From: Trichaptum fuscoviolaceum
Lineage: Eukaryota > Basidiomycota > Agaricomycetes > Hymenochaetales > Trichaptaceae
Assembly: GCA_910574455.1 (NCBI GenBank)
Contig: CAJSYZ010000009.1
Location: forward strand, 434,001-498,000
Length of the DNA stretch: 64,000 nucleotides
Direction of reading: 5' to 3'
This document shows, piece by piece, positions 41,485 through 52,326 of this stretch. Every line of letters begins with the position of its first letter. Positions within the stretch are counted from its first letter, which is position 1. The notes under the pieces are model-generated. The model was not told where the DNA came from and made no database searches. It saw nothing but the letters and a program-made list of their open reading frames with translations. A program made the position numbers and the translations under genes.

Positions 41485-44400
41485 TTACCCCCCTCCAAAG
41501 GCGCAACTCCGGGGCGCCAAGCTTGAATCTTGCTCAGGTCACAGAGCTCGATAGCGTTGACTTCTCGAGGGGCGTCCGGGTGTTTTCGATAGAAACTGCG
41601 AATTTTAGCTTTTGCATTACCCATATCCTTTGCGGGAATCCATGTATCTTCCGCGCTCGAATATCCCTTCCATCGTACCAAATATTCAAATCTCCGTCTA
41701 AACCGTCTAGCATCCAGAACCTCTTCCACCTCGTACTCCAGATCTCCTTCTACTTCGACTGGGGGCGGCGGGGGTTGCGTTCGACCGGGAATGTCGTCTT
41801 CGTGGTATGGCGAGAGCAGCGATACGTGAAATACGGGATGAATCTTCAGCGACGCGGGGAGTTCGAGTTCGTAGGTGAGGTCACTTAGCTTTGCCTTCAC
41901 TTTATACGGCCCTAGTCGTTTCGGTAATAATTTGCGCGCTCCCGGTCGCCGAACGTTTGTCGCCTCGAGCCATACTTTATCCCCGACTGCGTACTGCGGG
42001 GCCTCGTTCCTGGCCTGATCGTAGTGCTGCTTCATGCGCTCTGCCGCAACCTCCAAAGCCGCTCTTGCCTCTTCCTGTGCCTGCTGAAGCTCCTGTAGTC
42101 GTGCGTCCGCGGCGGGGACCGTGGACAGGCCGTCGCTCGGGGCAATCGTGAATTCGGGATTGTAGCCGTAGACAAGCGCGAACGGGGATTGTCGTGTTGC
42201 CGCGTGCGCTTTTGTGTTGTGCGCGAACTCTGCCATCGGGAGTAACCCGGCCCAGTTTTCTTGTCGTGTATCTATGAAAGCCCGTAAATATTGTTCCAGC
42301 TCTTGGTTTACCCTTTCGGTTTGCCCATCCGTCTGCGGGTGATACGCAGTCGACGTGGTACCCTTGATACTGAGTCGGGAAAAAAGGGCTTTCATGAACT
42401 GTGCGACAAACTGTGGTCCTCGGTCGGATATAATCTGGCGGGGGGTTCCGTGCAACTTCCAGACGTGTTGCAGGAAGAGTTCTGCAGTTTCCAGTGCATC
42501 GACGTCAGACGTGGTCGGGATAAAATGTGCTTGCTTGGTGAGACGGTCGACCACCACGAAAATTGCATCGTAATCCTCGGATCGGGGGAGCTGGGTGATG
42601 AAATCGCACGAAATCGCCTGCCAGGGGCCCTGCGGGATTTCGTTCGGTTGCAGGAGTCCTACCGGGCGTTGGGATCGGTTCTTCGTGCGTGCGCAAGTAT
42701 CGCATCCCGAAACGTATCGTTCTACGAAGTTAGACATCCCGGGCCACCAGTAGTTGCGGCTTACCATCTCAAACGTTTTCCAACGTCCAGGATGTCCGGC
42801 GGGGAGACTATCGTGGTAGGTCTTCACCACATCCCGGCAAATGGTCTCGTCTTTCGGGACGTAAACCTTACCCTGGTACAGGATGAGGCCTTCTTCGGTG
42901 CTCCAGTCCTCAAGTTCCTTGGTCAGGACTCGGGGCGCCTTGGACTTGACCAACTCGATTGCATCCACCAGTTCGTCTTCATACTGATCTGACTTACGAA
43001 TGCGTCGTAGGAGGGCCTGATCCCCGTGTACCTGTGTCATTCCCCGACAAATTGCCTTTAGTCGAAACATTTCGGGGGTCAAGAGGGTCCATCCCGTGTT
43101 GTCTTCGCCTTCGGGTTGAAGATCGACGCGTCGTGACATGGCGTCGGGTTTGCCCCCGAGTCGCCCTGGGCGATGGCGAATCGTAAAGTCGAAGCGAGTG
43201 AGGAACAGACTCCACCGGGCTTGGCGTCGCGTCAGCGTTCGGGATTCAGAGAAATATAGCAGATTCTTGTGGTCAGACACGATATCGAGTTTATGGCTCG
43301 CACCTTCGAGATAATGTCGCCACTCGTCCAGAGCTCTAATAATCGTGAGTAGCTCCTTGTCATAAATCTCGTAATTGCGTTCCGCATCGTTGAGGGATTT
43401 CGAGAAAAAGGCGACCGGATGTATCAGCCCGTCGTCGCCTTCCTGGGACAAGACCGCGCCGGTCGCGAAATCAGAGGCGTCGCATTCCACGATGAATTGT
43501 CGCGACATGTCTGGCATCATCAGGACGGGGGCGGTCGTGAACATGCGCTTGAGATAGTCGAAAGCGAACTGCTGGTTTTCCGTCCAGGCCCAGCGAACGT
43601 CTTTCTTCAGCAGCGTCGTGAGCAGTTTGACGATGTGCGAGAAATCCCAAATAAAGCGTCGATAGAAATTCGCGAACCCTAGGAAGGCTTGAATGTCTTT
43701 CGCCTTTTTCGGGGTAGGCCAGTCGAGGACAGCCTGTACTTTGGCGGGATCCATCGCCACCTTTCCCTGCGAAATAATCATCCCGAGATACTCGACGGAG
43801 GTCTGTTTGAATTTGCACTTTTTGGGTTTGCAGAACAAGTCGTTTTCGCGTAGCCGCTTAAGGACTTCCCGTACGTGTTCATCGTGCTGCGATTCGTCTT
43901 CGGAAAAGATTAGCAAGTCGTCAAGATAAATGATCACATATACTCCAATGAGGTCTTTGAAGATATCGTTCATCATGTGCTGGAAGGTCGCCGGGGCATT
44001 CGTGAGCCCGTATGTCATCACTGTTGGTTCGAAATGTCCTGCCTGAGTCCGAAATGCGGCCTTCCACTCGTCGCCTTGCTTCAGTCGCACATTGTGGTAG
44101 CCCCATCGTAAATCTAGAGTCGTGAAAACCTTCGCCTTTTGCAGCGCGTCTACGAGTTCCATCGTGAGGGGAAGCGGGTATCGATTCTTGACCGTGATGT
44201 CGTTCAGTCGTCGGTAATCGACTACCATGCGCAAGGTTCCATCCTTTTTCTTGATAAAGAAGACGGGAGCCGCTGCAGGGGATTTCGAAGGTCGTATGTA
44301 CCCCTTGCGCAGGTTTTCGTCAACGAATTCGCAAAGGGCATCGCGTTCGGCTGGGGCCAAGGGATAGATTTTACTGTACGGGGGAACCTTCCCGGGTTCT

Positions 44401-45524
44401 AAATCTATGGCGTGGTCATACGGCTTGCGCAGTGGAAGCCTTTCGGATTCAACTTTCGAGAAAACGTCGGCAAACTCACGGAATTCGGGGGGAACTAGTT
44501 CTTCGAAGGTTTTCTCGCCTTCCTTCACCGCAGACTTCTCAGCGATGGCCTGGGAGTGGGTGTACGAGGCGGCAATTTTGTACGCGAAATGGTCGTCCGT
44601 CGTGACGAAGTAGGATTCGGCGTCGTGGTACAGGTCCCAATATTTTTCTGAGTACCGAAATCCCGGTGGGACAGCTTCCCATTCGGCCTGGGTCCTGTCG
44701 GGCCCCCAGGGGGTCTCGACTTCTTCTGCTATGGCGAGGCGGGGAAGCGGGACCAGGCGTTGCTGGTTGTCACACTGGGGCGGGCAGCGGTTGAGATCGA
44801 CCACATCGTTGGTCCAGTCAATGGTTGGGTTATGGTGCCGCAACCAGTCGATCCCCATGATAATATCGTCGTCGCCAATATCCGCGACGGCCATGGTCAA
44901 CTGTTCTAAGTGTCCCTTCATCTCGACGTTGAGGACTACTTCCTTGGTGATGCGTCCAATCGCGTTCGGGGAATTGTCTGCGTTGCGCAAAAGTATCGGG
45001 ATTACCAAGTCCCGGGTCTGGAGTCCGTGTCGCGAAACGTAGCGGGAATTTATGAAAGTTCCCGACGCACCGCTGTCTAACATTACTGTGGCTAAGGCAT
45101 CCGTCTTTCCGTCGCTAACCTGTACCGGGAACTTCAAATGTCGTCGAAGACGACGGTCTATTGTAGAGATGGTTAAATACAAGGGACCATTATTAAGAGA
45201 GTTCTTCGGCCACAAGGGCGGTTGGGTCGTATAGGGCGCGACTGAGCAATACGACCCTACTGAAAATCCGCTGGGGGCGGGGCTTCGGGATTGTGAACGT
45301 TCTTGGCGGCGGGCGTCATGGCGGCGAATGCGTTCTGTAGCATGGACTGCTGCACATTCTGGACGTACTGTTCCGCCATACGTTTGAGCGTTTCTTCGAA
45401 CGACTGGAGCGCGGGGGGCGATGGGCTCGACGGGGACGTGGATTTCGTAGCTTTTAGGTTTCGGGTTGGCGGTTGCGTTGGGCAATCGCTCACTAAATGG
45501 TCTTTCTCTCCGCAGTAGTAGCAT
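41337..45524 (-). CDS. pol: pol polyprotein of element C
   Basis: This is one uninterrupted 1395-residue frame. The part translated after a -1 shift from gag starts at about residue 86 (GFSVGSYCS). The protease motif LDSGAS is at 149-154. Reverse transcriptase has YLDD at 533-536, and RNase H has VECDAS at 679-684. The integrase zinc-binding residues are H904, H911, C941 and C944. Its core acids are D974, D1034 and E1070 (35 residues between the last two). The chromodomain is at about 1263-1313 (YLVRWKGYSSAEDTWIP). The last 50 or so residues are encoded by the 3' LTR. All catalytic motifs are present. The chromodomain would direct integration toward modified histones. Confidence 0.95.
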   Translation of the reverse strand: MLLLRRERPFSERLPNATANPKPKSYEIHVPVEPIAPRAPVVRRNAQTYGGTVRPECAAVHATERIRRHDARRQERSQSRSPAPSGFSVGSYCSVAPYTTQPPLWPKNSLNNGPLYLTISTIDRRLRRHLKFPVQVSDGKTDALATVMLDSGASGTFINSRYVSRHGLQTRDLVIPILLRNADNSPNAIGRITKEVVLNVEMKGHLEQLTMAVADIGDDDIIMGIDWLRHHNPTIDWTNDVVDLNRCPPQCDNQQRLVPLPRLAIAEEVETPWGPDRTQAEWEAVPPGFRYSEKYWDLYHDAESYFVTTDDHFAYKIAASYTHSQAIAEKSAVKEGEKTFEELVPPEFREFADVFSKVESERLPLRKPYDHAIDLEPGKVPPYSKIYPLAPAERDALCEFVDENLRKGYIRPSKSPAAAPVFFIKKKDGTLRMVVDYRRLNDITVKNRYPLPLTMELVDALQKAKVFTTLDLRWGYHNVRLKQGDEWKAAFRTQAGHFEPTVMTYGLTNAPATFQHMMNDIFKDLIGVYVIIYLDDLLIFSEDESQHDEHVREVLKRLRENDLFCKPKKCKFKQTSVEYLGMIISQGKVAMDPAKVQAVLDWPTPKKAKDIQAFLGFANFYRRFIWDFSHIVKLLTTLLKKDVRWAWTENQQFAFDYLKRMFTTAPVLMMPDMSRQFIVECDASDFATGAVLSQEGDDGLIHPVAFFSKSLNDAERNYEIYDKELLTIIRALDEWRHYLEGASHKLDIVSDHKNLLYFSESRTLTRRQARWSLFLTRFDFTIRHRPGRLGGKPDAMSRRVDLQPEGEDNTGWTLLTPEMFRLKAICRGMTQVHGDQALLRRIRKSDQYEDELVDAIELVKSKAPRVLTKELEDWSTEEGLILYQGKVYVPKDETICRDVVKTYHDSLPAGHPGRWKTFEMVSRNYWWPGMSNFVERYVSGCDTCARTKNRSQRPVGLLQPNEIPQGPWQAISCDFITQLPRSEDYDAIFVVVDRLTKQAHFIPTTSDVDALETAELFLQHVWKLHGTPRQIISDRGPQFVAQFMKALFSRLSIKGTTSTAYHPQTDGQTERVNQELEQYLRAFIDTRQENWAGLLPMAEFAHNTKAHAATRQSPFALVYGYNPEFTIAPSDGLSTVPAADARLQELQQAQEEARAALEVAAERMKQHYDQARNEAPQYAVGDKVWLEATNVRRPGARKLLPKRLGPYKVKAKLSDLTYELELPASLKIHPVFHVSLLSPYHEDDIPGRTQPPPPPVEVEGDLEYEVEEVLDARRFRRRFEYLVRWKGYSSAEDTWIPAKDMGNAKAKIRSFYRKHPDAPREVNAIELCDLSKIQAWRPGVAPLEGGNVEIPGPFSHFPHFPAKDPDMSRQSRGENPAIGFPARNLIPESHDPMLT
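41485..41496 (-). other. Polypurine tract of element C
   Basis: Minus-strand GGAGGGGGGTAA lies next to the 3' LTR. Confidence 0.85.
45224..45269 (-). promoter_or_regulatory. -1 ribosomal frameshift signal of element C
   Basis: On the minus strand G GAT TTT (45269 to 45263) precedes CAG and the gag stop TAG. The 9-bp stem GGGTCGTAT (45257 to 45249) with ATACGACCC (45232 to 45224) begins after 5 nt. It is the same signal as in A. The pol frame is -1 and open through the site. Confidence 0.82.
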
Positions 45525-46465
45525 AGTCCCTTACTCCTGCGCTCCCGGCGCACCCTGTCAATCTCCATTGCGTTGGGATCCTTCGTCGAGCTTGCGCCCG
45601 CAGTCGGGATCGTACGCGGAGCTGAGCTAGTGGTGCCGGGATTGCTTCGGGGCGTAGCCGCTGGCTTTGATACTGGTCCATAGGCGTGTGCGAGCCTTAG
45701 CTTCTCGTCCGTCTCGGAAACCCAATTGACGTAGGCATCGAATTTCATATCCTTCGCCTCTGTGCTGGCGATGTGCTGGCGAACCTGGTCTTTGAGTCCC
45801 TTCCGGAACATGTCGAGGTAGATGACGTCCGTCGTTGCGTCCTTGGGCCACCCGGTGAGGGCTTGGAGGGCACGGAATTGCGACGCAAACTCGGCGACCG
45901 TTCCTGTCTGGCGTAGGCGCATCAGCTTGTCGGCTGCGGCTTTGTCTGCATCGATTTCCCCGTAAGAGTCGCGAAGGGCGGTGAACAGGGCCTCCAGGCT
46001 GGCGGCTTCTGGCGGTGTCGGGATGTCCTGGAGTCGATCTAGAATAGGTTGTGCCCAGTCTTGCGCCGGCCCCCGCAGTAGCATCAGAGCGAATGCGACC
46101 TTGCGGGTTTCGTCTAGTCCCGGATGTTGTCCGAACAGGTAGAGCTTAATCTGGTGAATCCAGTTCTCCAGCTTGGCTCGTTCGCCTTCGAAGGTATCGG
46201 GAAGCTTCATCTTGAGCCCTGCTCCGCCCCCAGGCGGGGAGGCGGGCTGACTCGCGATTTGGGCTTCTAACGCCCGGTTGGCGTGCTTGAGCTGGGCGAC
46301 TGTGTTCTGAACCTGATTGTGTTCGTTGACTAGCTTGGAGTAGCGTTTTTCGAGGGTGTCGAGGCGATCAAGGATGGGCTGGAGTTTGTCTTCCTCCATC
46401 GAGGAGCTCGGGGACGGGAAAGCGAAGGTATCTGCGAGTCCTCCCCATTCCTGGTGGGACGACAT
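45257..46465 (-). CDS. gag: gag of element C
   Basis: This 402-residue protein is open and nearly identical to the gag of A. It has an N-terminal coiled coil, a gag core (MLLRGPAQDWAQPIL) and a zinc knuckle CYYCGEKDHLVSDC at 315-328 of the CX2CX4HX4C type. It packages element RNA into particles. Its end overlaps the pol frame, and access to pol is by the slippery site just before its stop. Confidence 0.95.
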   Translation of the reverse strand: MSSHQEWGGLADTFAFPSPSSSMEEDKLQPILDRLDTLEKRYSKLVNEHNQVQNTVAQLKHANRALEAQIASQPASPPGGGAGLKMKLPDTFEGERAKLENWIHQIKLYLFGQHPGLDETRKVAFALMLLRGPAQDWAQPILDRLQDIPTPPEAASLEALFTALRDSYGEIDADKAAADKLMRLRQTGTVAEFASQFRALQALTGWPKDATTDVIYLDMFRKGLKDQVRQHIASTEAKDMKFDAYVNWVSETDEKLRLAHAYGPVSKPAATPRSNPGTTSSAPRTIPTAGASSTKDPNAMEIDRVRRERRSKGLCYYCGEKDHLVSDCPTQPPTRNLKATKSTSPSSPSPPALQSFEETLKRMAEQYVQNVQQSMLQNAFAAMTPAAKNVHNPEAPPPADFQ

Positions 46466-46541
46466 CGCTGGTCGGCGGTACGGGTGCGGGGGTAGAAGTA
46501 AAGAGCGTGAGGGTGTCGAGTCCGAGCGGCGGTGAGCCAGG

Positions 46542-46552
46542 ACTTTTGACCT
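46542..46552 (-). other. Primer-binding site of element C (self-priming type)
   Basis: Minus-strand AGGTCAAAAGT lies 2 nt inside the 5' LTR and pairs exactly with ACTTTTGACCT (minus strand, 46860 to 46850) in the LTR. Confidence 0.75.
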
Positions 46553-46554
46553 AA

Positions 46555-47372
46555 TGTTACGACCGTCGGGAATTGTAGCGGGAAACAGTTTCGGGAAACT
46601 GGAATTCGCGACAAGAACCCGCGTTCGGGAATCTGGATTCGCGACGGGGAACGAGCGTGGGAATTCAGGCGGGAAACGCGCGGGAATCTATCCAGGCGCG
46701 TCGCGGGATTCTCAAGGCCAGCTAGGACTCTTCACTGCTTTGAACGTCAGGTAAGCGGATCCCTAAGGAAGCACTCCACAAGTAAGTATTGCGCAACTAA
46801 CTACACAGGAGAAAAGAGAGAGATCGCACCTAAGGAAGCACTCCACAAGAGGTCAAAAGTGGGGTGCTCCTTACGATGCCTACAGCTATTTATCTACTTC
46901 GTAAAGACTGTATAGTTAATCTACGCTAAGTGTCCTTGCGCAATGCGCACCTATCTACTACAAACGATACATGCTACGACCGCACTGCTAGGCATGTCTA
47001 TCCCGTCTCTCCAGATGGCTACGGCCTGTCCGTGGACGTCAGCGTCCGGTCCGGGGCCGCAACTAGCCAGACTAGGTATGCCAGACTGTTGCAGGTCGTC
47101 ACCTTGAGGTACTAGCGGATTAATGAGCGTATGTTGATAAGTGAATGTACGTGTGCCGTGGCGGGTCGTCGTAAATGAGTGTGTGTATGCGTGCATGGTT
47201 GCCGGGACGGTGGTGCGGGATAAGTCACGTGAGCATGGGATCGTGCGATTCGGGAATGAGGTTTCGCGCGGGGAATCCAATGGCGGGATTCTCCCCGCGG
47301 GATTGTCTGCTCATGTTGGGATCCTTGGCGGGAAAGTGCGGGAAATGAGAAAAGGGGCCTGGGATCTCGACA
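46555..47372 (-). repeat. 5' LTR of element C
   Basis: 818-bp LTR. The predicted RNA 5' end is at 46860. Confidence 0.96.
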
Positions 47373-47377
47373 CCCTG

Positions 47378-48404
47378 CCACTGATCGGATGGCATGGACA
47401 GCGAAAATAGGTCTAGAGACAGGAGTACTTGCTATTGAGGTTCAAAGGTCAAATGGAAAGTAGTGTCGAGCAGTCACCACTCAAGTCAAATGGTGCAGAT
47501 AGTGACGAAGCAGAGAGCCTCAGTCACTGCAAAGCGATGAGCGAAGTATATGCGGAAGTTAGAGTGGCTGGGGAGCTGCAATAGCTGCGATAGCTGACAA
47601 GCTTGTTGTTGCGAAGTTCCTTGGAAGTAATGAGAGTTCCTTGGAAGTAATGAGGCGTGAGCAAAGAGAACCAATAGAAAAGAACAGCGCATTCATACTA
47701 GCACTTGGCCCAGTAGCTAGTTATAACACTAACATATGGGGTTGACTTTGGATGACAAGTTCTCATCGGACGAATAAAGATCTCCAATGGCGTCGATTTC
47801 TTACTTCCCCATCAGTCGTGAATTCATCTTCGGTTTGGTCATATTCAGGTATGCTGTAGGAGAATCCGGCTCTCCACCTGACATGGCGCACCCGACAACT
47901 ATCTGCATCTCGAGATGGATGTATGCTACTATAGGTCACGGTGTATCTCGTCAATCTTACTTGCTGAACAAAAGGATGTCCTGTCGGCGTCGGCCTGCTT
48001 AAAGGTAGCCCAGATGACGCTGCTCAAGTGCGTTTCGTGTCTGAGGTGAGCGAAACTATCAAAGCGCGAACCTCTTTCGAAGCGAGCGGGGCGAAGTCTT
48101 GCCAATCATCATGGACTTTGGGACGTTCCGATCACTTTCGTGTGACAGCAAAACGCGTGACATAACAGAACCCTGAGAGCATGTGATTTGGTTGTTAATC
48201 CACTTATTCTCACGGACTTGACGCCAAGAAAGGAACACGGTTTCCATACTACACCGCCTTTCCCTCTTTCCTTCCAACCACGACAACGACAACGACAACG
48301 ACAACGATGACAACGACGACAACGATGACAACGACGTCTCCCTCCTTCAATTGACATCACCGAGATCATGAAGGGCAAGCCTGTCCATTCCACACAACGG
48401 AGAT
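47378..48404. other. No supported gene; (ACGACA)n microsatellite
   Basis: Apart from an (ACGACA)n tract at about 48280-48330 I see no supported feature. There is a direct repeat of GAGTTCCTTGGAAGTAATGA at about 47632-47652. Confidence 0.4.
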
Positions 48405-48890
<486 letters not shown>

Positions 48891-48924
48891 AATCAAGGTA
48901 TGTTTTTACTATTATTTTTATCTG

Positions 48925-49081
48925 TAATGTATGGATTAATCCCATGTGCGTGGATTAATCCATGTGCGGATTAATCCTGAGTGAGGGATTAATCCACAAT
49001 GAGGATTAATCCATGTAGTAAATAGTATAAATGTATAATTTGGAAAATAATACTAATTGAATTTGGATTAATCCAAAGGGG
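48925..49081. repeat. Array of GGATTAATCC palindromes
   Basis: At least six GGATTAATCC or near copies are spaced about 12-20 bp apart next to the right terminal repeat. Confidence 0.75.
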
Positions 49082-49137
49082 GATTAATCCGGGGTGGCGT
49101 CGCTGACGGCCCCGGATTAATCCAAAACAGCTGAGGT
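49082..49137 (-). repeat. Right terminal inverted repeat with GGATTAATCC
   Basis: This is the inverted partner of 38015-38070. Confidence 0.8.
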
Positions 49138-49148
49138 TCCTGAGGGGG

Positions 49149-49320
49149 GGGTATCCATACTCCCTAGACGACGCAAAGAAAACACTCCTCCTGGATAGGG
49201 TGTCTCGAATGGGAAAGGACGCTGAGAATCTCTACCTGGCCAGGTCAGATTTGGAGGAGCAGTGTGGCCCGGAGAAGATTGAGGGCCGAATGGTTGATTC
49301 TTTGCATGAAGGAGATTGGT
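49149..49320 (+). other. Short open frame, unrecognised
   Basis: A frame reads YSLDDAKKTLLLDRVSRMGK and EGRMVDSLHEGDW before TAA at about 49319. It is protein-like but has no start and no recognised family. It could be an exon remnant cut by the adjacent inverted repeat. The rest, to 50279, shows no supported gene. Confidence 0.25.
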
Positions 49321-50287
49321 AACATCTACCCCAGCGCCCCAAGCGCTGTATCGGTGTGGCAGAAAAAGCTCACGGATTCCCTCTGGACTGCGAGGCTGCT
49401 GCATTTGGACCAAAGACGGGGCGGGGACGGGGGCAGGGGGGGGTGAAAAGTCGTCAGCAAGCTCTGACAGACATATATACCTACGCTTTGGCCAATTATG
49501 AAATATTCTGAGGGTATCAATAAAAGTAAAGGCTAGCACAATACCACCGGGACTATCCCACCACGCGGTAAAGGGTCATGACTCGGGACTGTATATGTGA
49601 CTGATGAAAATACAACAGTGTTGTGCTCGTGAAAACGATCAGATTATCGACAAACTCTTCGAATTTAAAACTGCAGCAGAGGTGCGCTGGCAAGGCACGT
49701 GCCTACTCTTATTGCACAAGTGTTTCTATTCAGATAGAAAGATAAGGTGGGTTGAGATGGATCGAATCAAACTTTCAACGCAATGAAGGGGCAAATTGGC
49801 AGTGTGCAATTGAATACAGCCAGCCTTAGCCCTTACGCACCTGATGCACCAAAGAACCTTCTTCTAGCCTTCGTGATCCCATTCAAGTTGAGAGGGTAAC
49901 AGCTAACAAGAATCGAGGACGCTAGCTACGTATACCGGAAGACTCACATCGTCTGATCTTTGAGTCAAAGAACAACTGTACTGGTAGGAACCTATCTTTT
50001 TCGTCACCATTCATTGTTTATGACAGTATTTCCAACATCTTCAGGTTAACCGATAGCAGCTATTGACAGGGCCGTGGAACAAAAAAAGAGTGTTCTCGTT
50101 TGATTGCCATAGTTGGCATAAAGGACAACTTATTTATTTCAAATTCAAGTACCAAGCTAGTAGTATTGTATTTGTAATCATGATGTTCAACTTGAAGTTC
50201 AAGTTGTTTACAGTTGTTTATCTCCTGACACCGGTCTCCGTCTTCCTTGAACCACTAGCTCTGCATCTCAGAGCATCAGCTTCACCC

Positions 50288-50857
50288 TAGGGCTCGCCAA
50301 CCGCCCGTATACGGTTACGGCCGTAATCTTAAACCTGGTTACAGTTACGGACGTAAAAATACGGGCCGTAATTTTTCTCTCGCGAGTCAGTTACGGTACG
50401 GTACGGGACGTAATACGGCCGTATACGGCGATACGGTTGTTACGGTAGCATAGACGATTTTTTTTTAGTTTACCGCTCTAAAATGGCAATTTACCCTAAA
50501 CAGGCATGTACTTAAACGGGCACTATTATGTATTACATTTTGCGTGCCCAGTGACTCAGTGAGAGGCACACATGCCATGCCAAGTATAGAAATGGCGGCA
50601 ATACTGACCCGAACAGGTGCCTTCGACGTCGGAGTGGGGCTTTGTGTCCAAAAAAAACTCACATCAGCTGACTTCGACCCTCAGCTGCTCGGACCCGTAC
50701 CGTAACCGTATACGGGACGTAATTTGGGCTCCCGTTGCGGTTACGGCCGTACAAATACGGCCGTAAAATTTTCCCTCTGAAACTTGTTACGGTACGGTTA
50801 CGGCCGTACCGTAACCGTCCCGTAAACCGTAAATTACGGGACGGTTGGCGAGCCCTA
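50288..50857. mobile_element. hAT-type miniature inverted-repeat element 2
   Basis: This 570-bp element has inverted ends TAGGGCTCGCCAACCG and an exact 8-bp target duplication CTTCACCC (50280-50287 and 50858-50865). Both halves are packed with TTACGGCCGTA and ACGGTACGG words, while the centre is unique. It has no coding capacity. Confidence 0.92.
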
Positions 50858-50948
50858 CTTCACCCCCGACCATAATGTCCCCTTTGTGTGAGACTACCGT
50901 ATGTTCACATTATATTATCCTCAATAATATTTCACTCTGAGACTTTGT

Positions 50949-51975
50949 TAGCTGTCAGTTCCATCGAGGTCGGCAGTCCCTTTGACAATTGATGCTGTTC
51001 TGCGATCTCAGCATGTCGACCGAGCACCCTTGACATTCCAGAAAGTTGACCTTCCCTTCGACCTTGTCCAACCCATTGTCGCAGAATACTACAAACGAGA
51101 CGCCCCTCCTCGCAAAAAGAGATCGCCAGGTCCGGTTCCCACGCTCGAGCACACCTTCACTTTCGCCATCGACAAGAAAATAGGCGCAGGAAGTGCAGGC
51201 ATCGTATACTCTCTAGAGCCAAATGAGAAACCTATAGCACCATCGATGTGCCCTCCGCTTGTCGCCAAATTCTCTGTAGAGACGCGGTCTAAGTTTCTAC
51301 TGAGAGAAGCATGGTTCTATGAAGAATTACAGTCTCTACAGGGATCGGTCGTGCCTTGGTGCTTCGGACTTTATGCAGCGCGTATCCCGGACGGACATAC
51401 CTTCATTCCTTGGGCTGATGATGAGAAGGAGCGGGAAACAAGCTCTGAAGACTCGCATGAAGAAGGCGTAATAAGAAGATGCGGCAGGTTCAAGGACGAG
51501 CACCTTGAGTTTGTGAAAAGCTTCGAGCACGATCGTGTTGTTCTCGTCCTTATTCTCGAGAGACTTGGAGGACCGTTCCTTCCAATCAGCGGCAATGATG
51601 AAGAGACTGGAGAGCCAGTTGAAGATGAAGGAGAGAGAACGTTGGTTTTCTCTTAATACAAGTTGCGCTGCATTCTGACTCGTTCTACAGCAAGGACGCT
51701 TACGATGCGTATCGGGAGATTGCGAACTTACAAATCGAACATTTTGATGTGAAATTTGACAATATCCTGAAGGCTCCTGCGCAGAATTCATTCTTGGCCG
51801 CGAACAGTGATCCTGAGCGTCGTGCACTCGCTTGTCGGATAGTTGACTTTGAACTGTCACGCAAAGTGAATTTCACCACGGAATATGTCTACTGGGCAAC
51901 TGAAGGATACCTTACGCGTCTTATAGAAAATCTTCGCTGGGGATGCCCGATGGGGCAGCACGATGGCATTTAACA
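50949..51975 (+). CDS. Protein kinase-like protein, start not found
   Basis: The frame has a glycine-loop-like IGAGSAGIVYSLE, PPLVAKFSVE (candidate ATP lysine) and LREAWFYEEL (candidate helix-C glutamate). After an intron (about 51644-51692, ending TACAG) come a catalytic-loop-like HFDVKFDNIL (HxDx4N) and RIVDFELS in place of DFG. It ends LRWGCPMGQHDGI. No ATG lies between the upstream stop (50949-50951) and the coding start. Either a 5' exon is missing or the gene is broken, and miniature element 2 sits 90 bp upstream. The pseudogene fragment at 35114 is a relative. Confidence 0.7.
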
Positions 51976-52326
51976 TACCCATCGCCACCTATTTTGTACG
52001 AGTAGCATTTCACAAGAGGACTTTACCAATATGTCTCTGTTTCACACAAAAGCTATCAACCAACCGTCATCTAGACTAACGGTGAAATGAGTGTGAGTTT
52101 CCTGCATTTTCCCTCACCGGGTGATATACTAGTTTATGGCGAAGAAGCAAATGCGCGACAAGTATGCGTGGCACTTGAGGCTACACTCTTAACATGGGCA
52201 GGGCCCGGAAAATATTGTCACCGTTCGTGATAATTGACTAGTTTGCTACTGACAGATAAATAAATTACGAATGCCTCGCTTTCATGTTATTTCTTAGAAG
52301 ACTCCTGAGTATAAGAATTTTACGCC
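51976..52326. other. No gene seen
   Basis: Spacer between the convergent kinase-like and FunK1 genes. Nothing recognised. Confidence 0.5.

Larger units (their letters stand above)
40667..47372 (-). mobile_element. Ty3/Gypsy chromodomain retrotransposon C, intact-looking
   Basis: This is a 6706-bp element in minus orientation. Its LTRs are 818 bp (40667-41484 and 46555-47372), with an exact 5-bp target duplication CCCTG (40662-40666 and 47373-47377). gag and pol are both open. It has the same family structure as A (about 12 bp shorter LTRs, scattered base differences). The two LTRs differ at two sites that I saw (GCCGCGACTAG against GCCGCAACTAG, and CATGTCGGG against CATGTTGGG). On sequence alone it could be autonomous. 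Confidence 0.97.
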
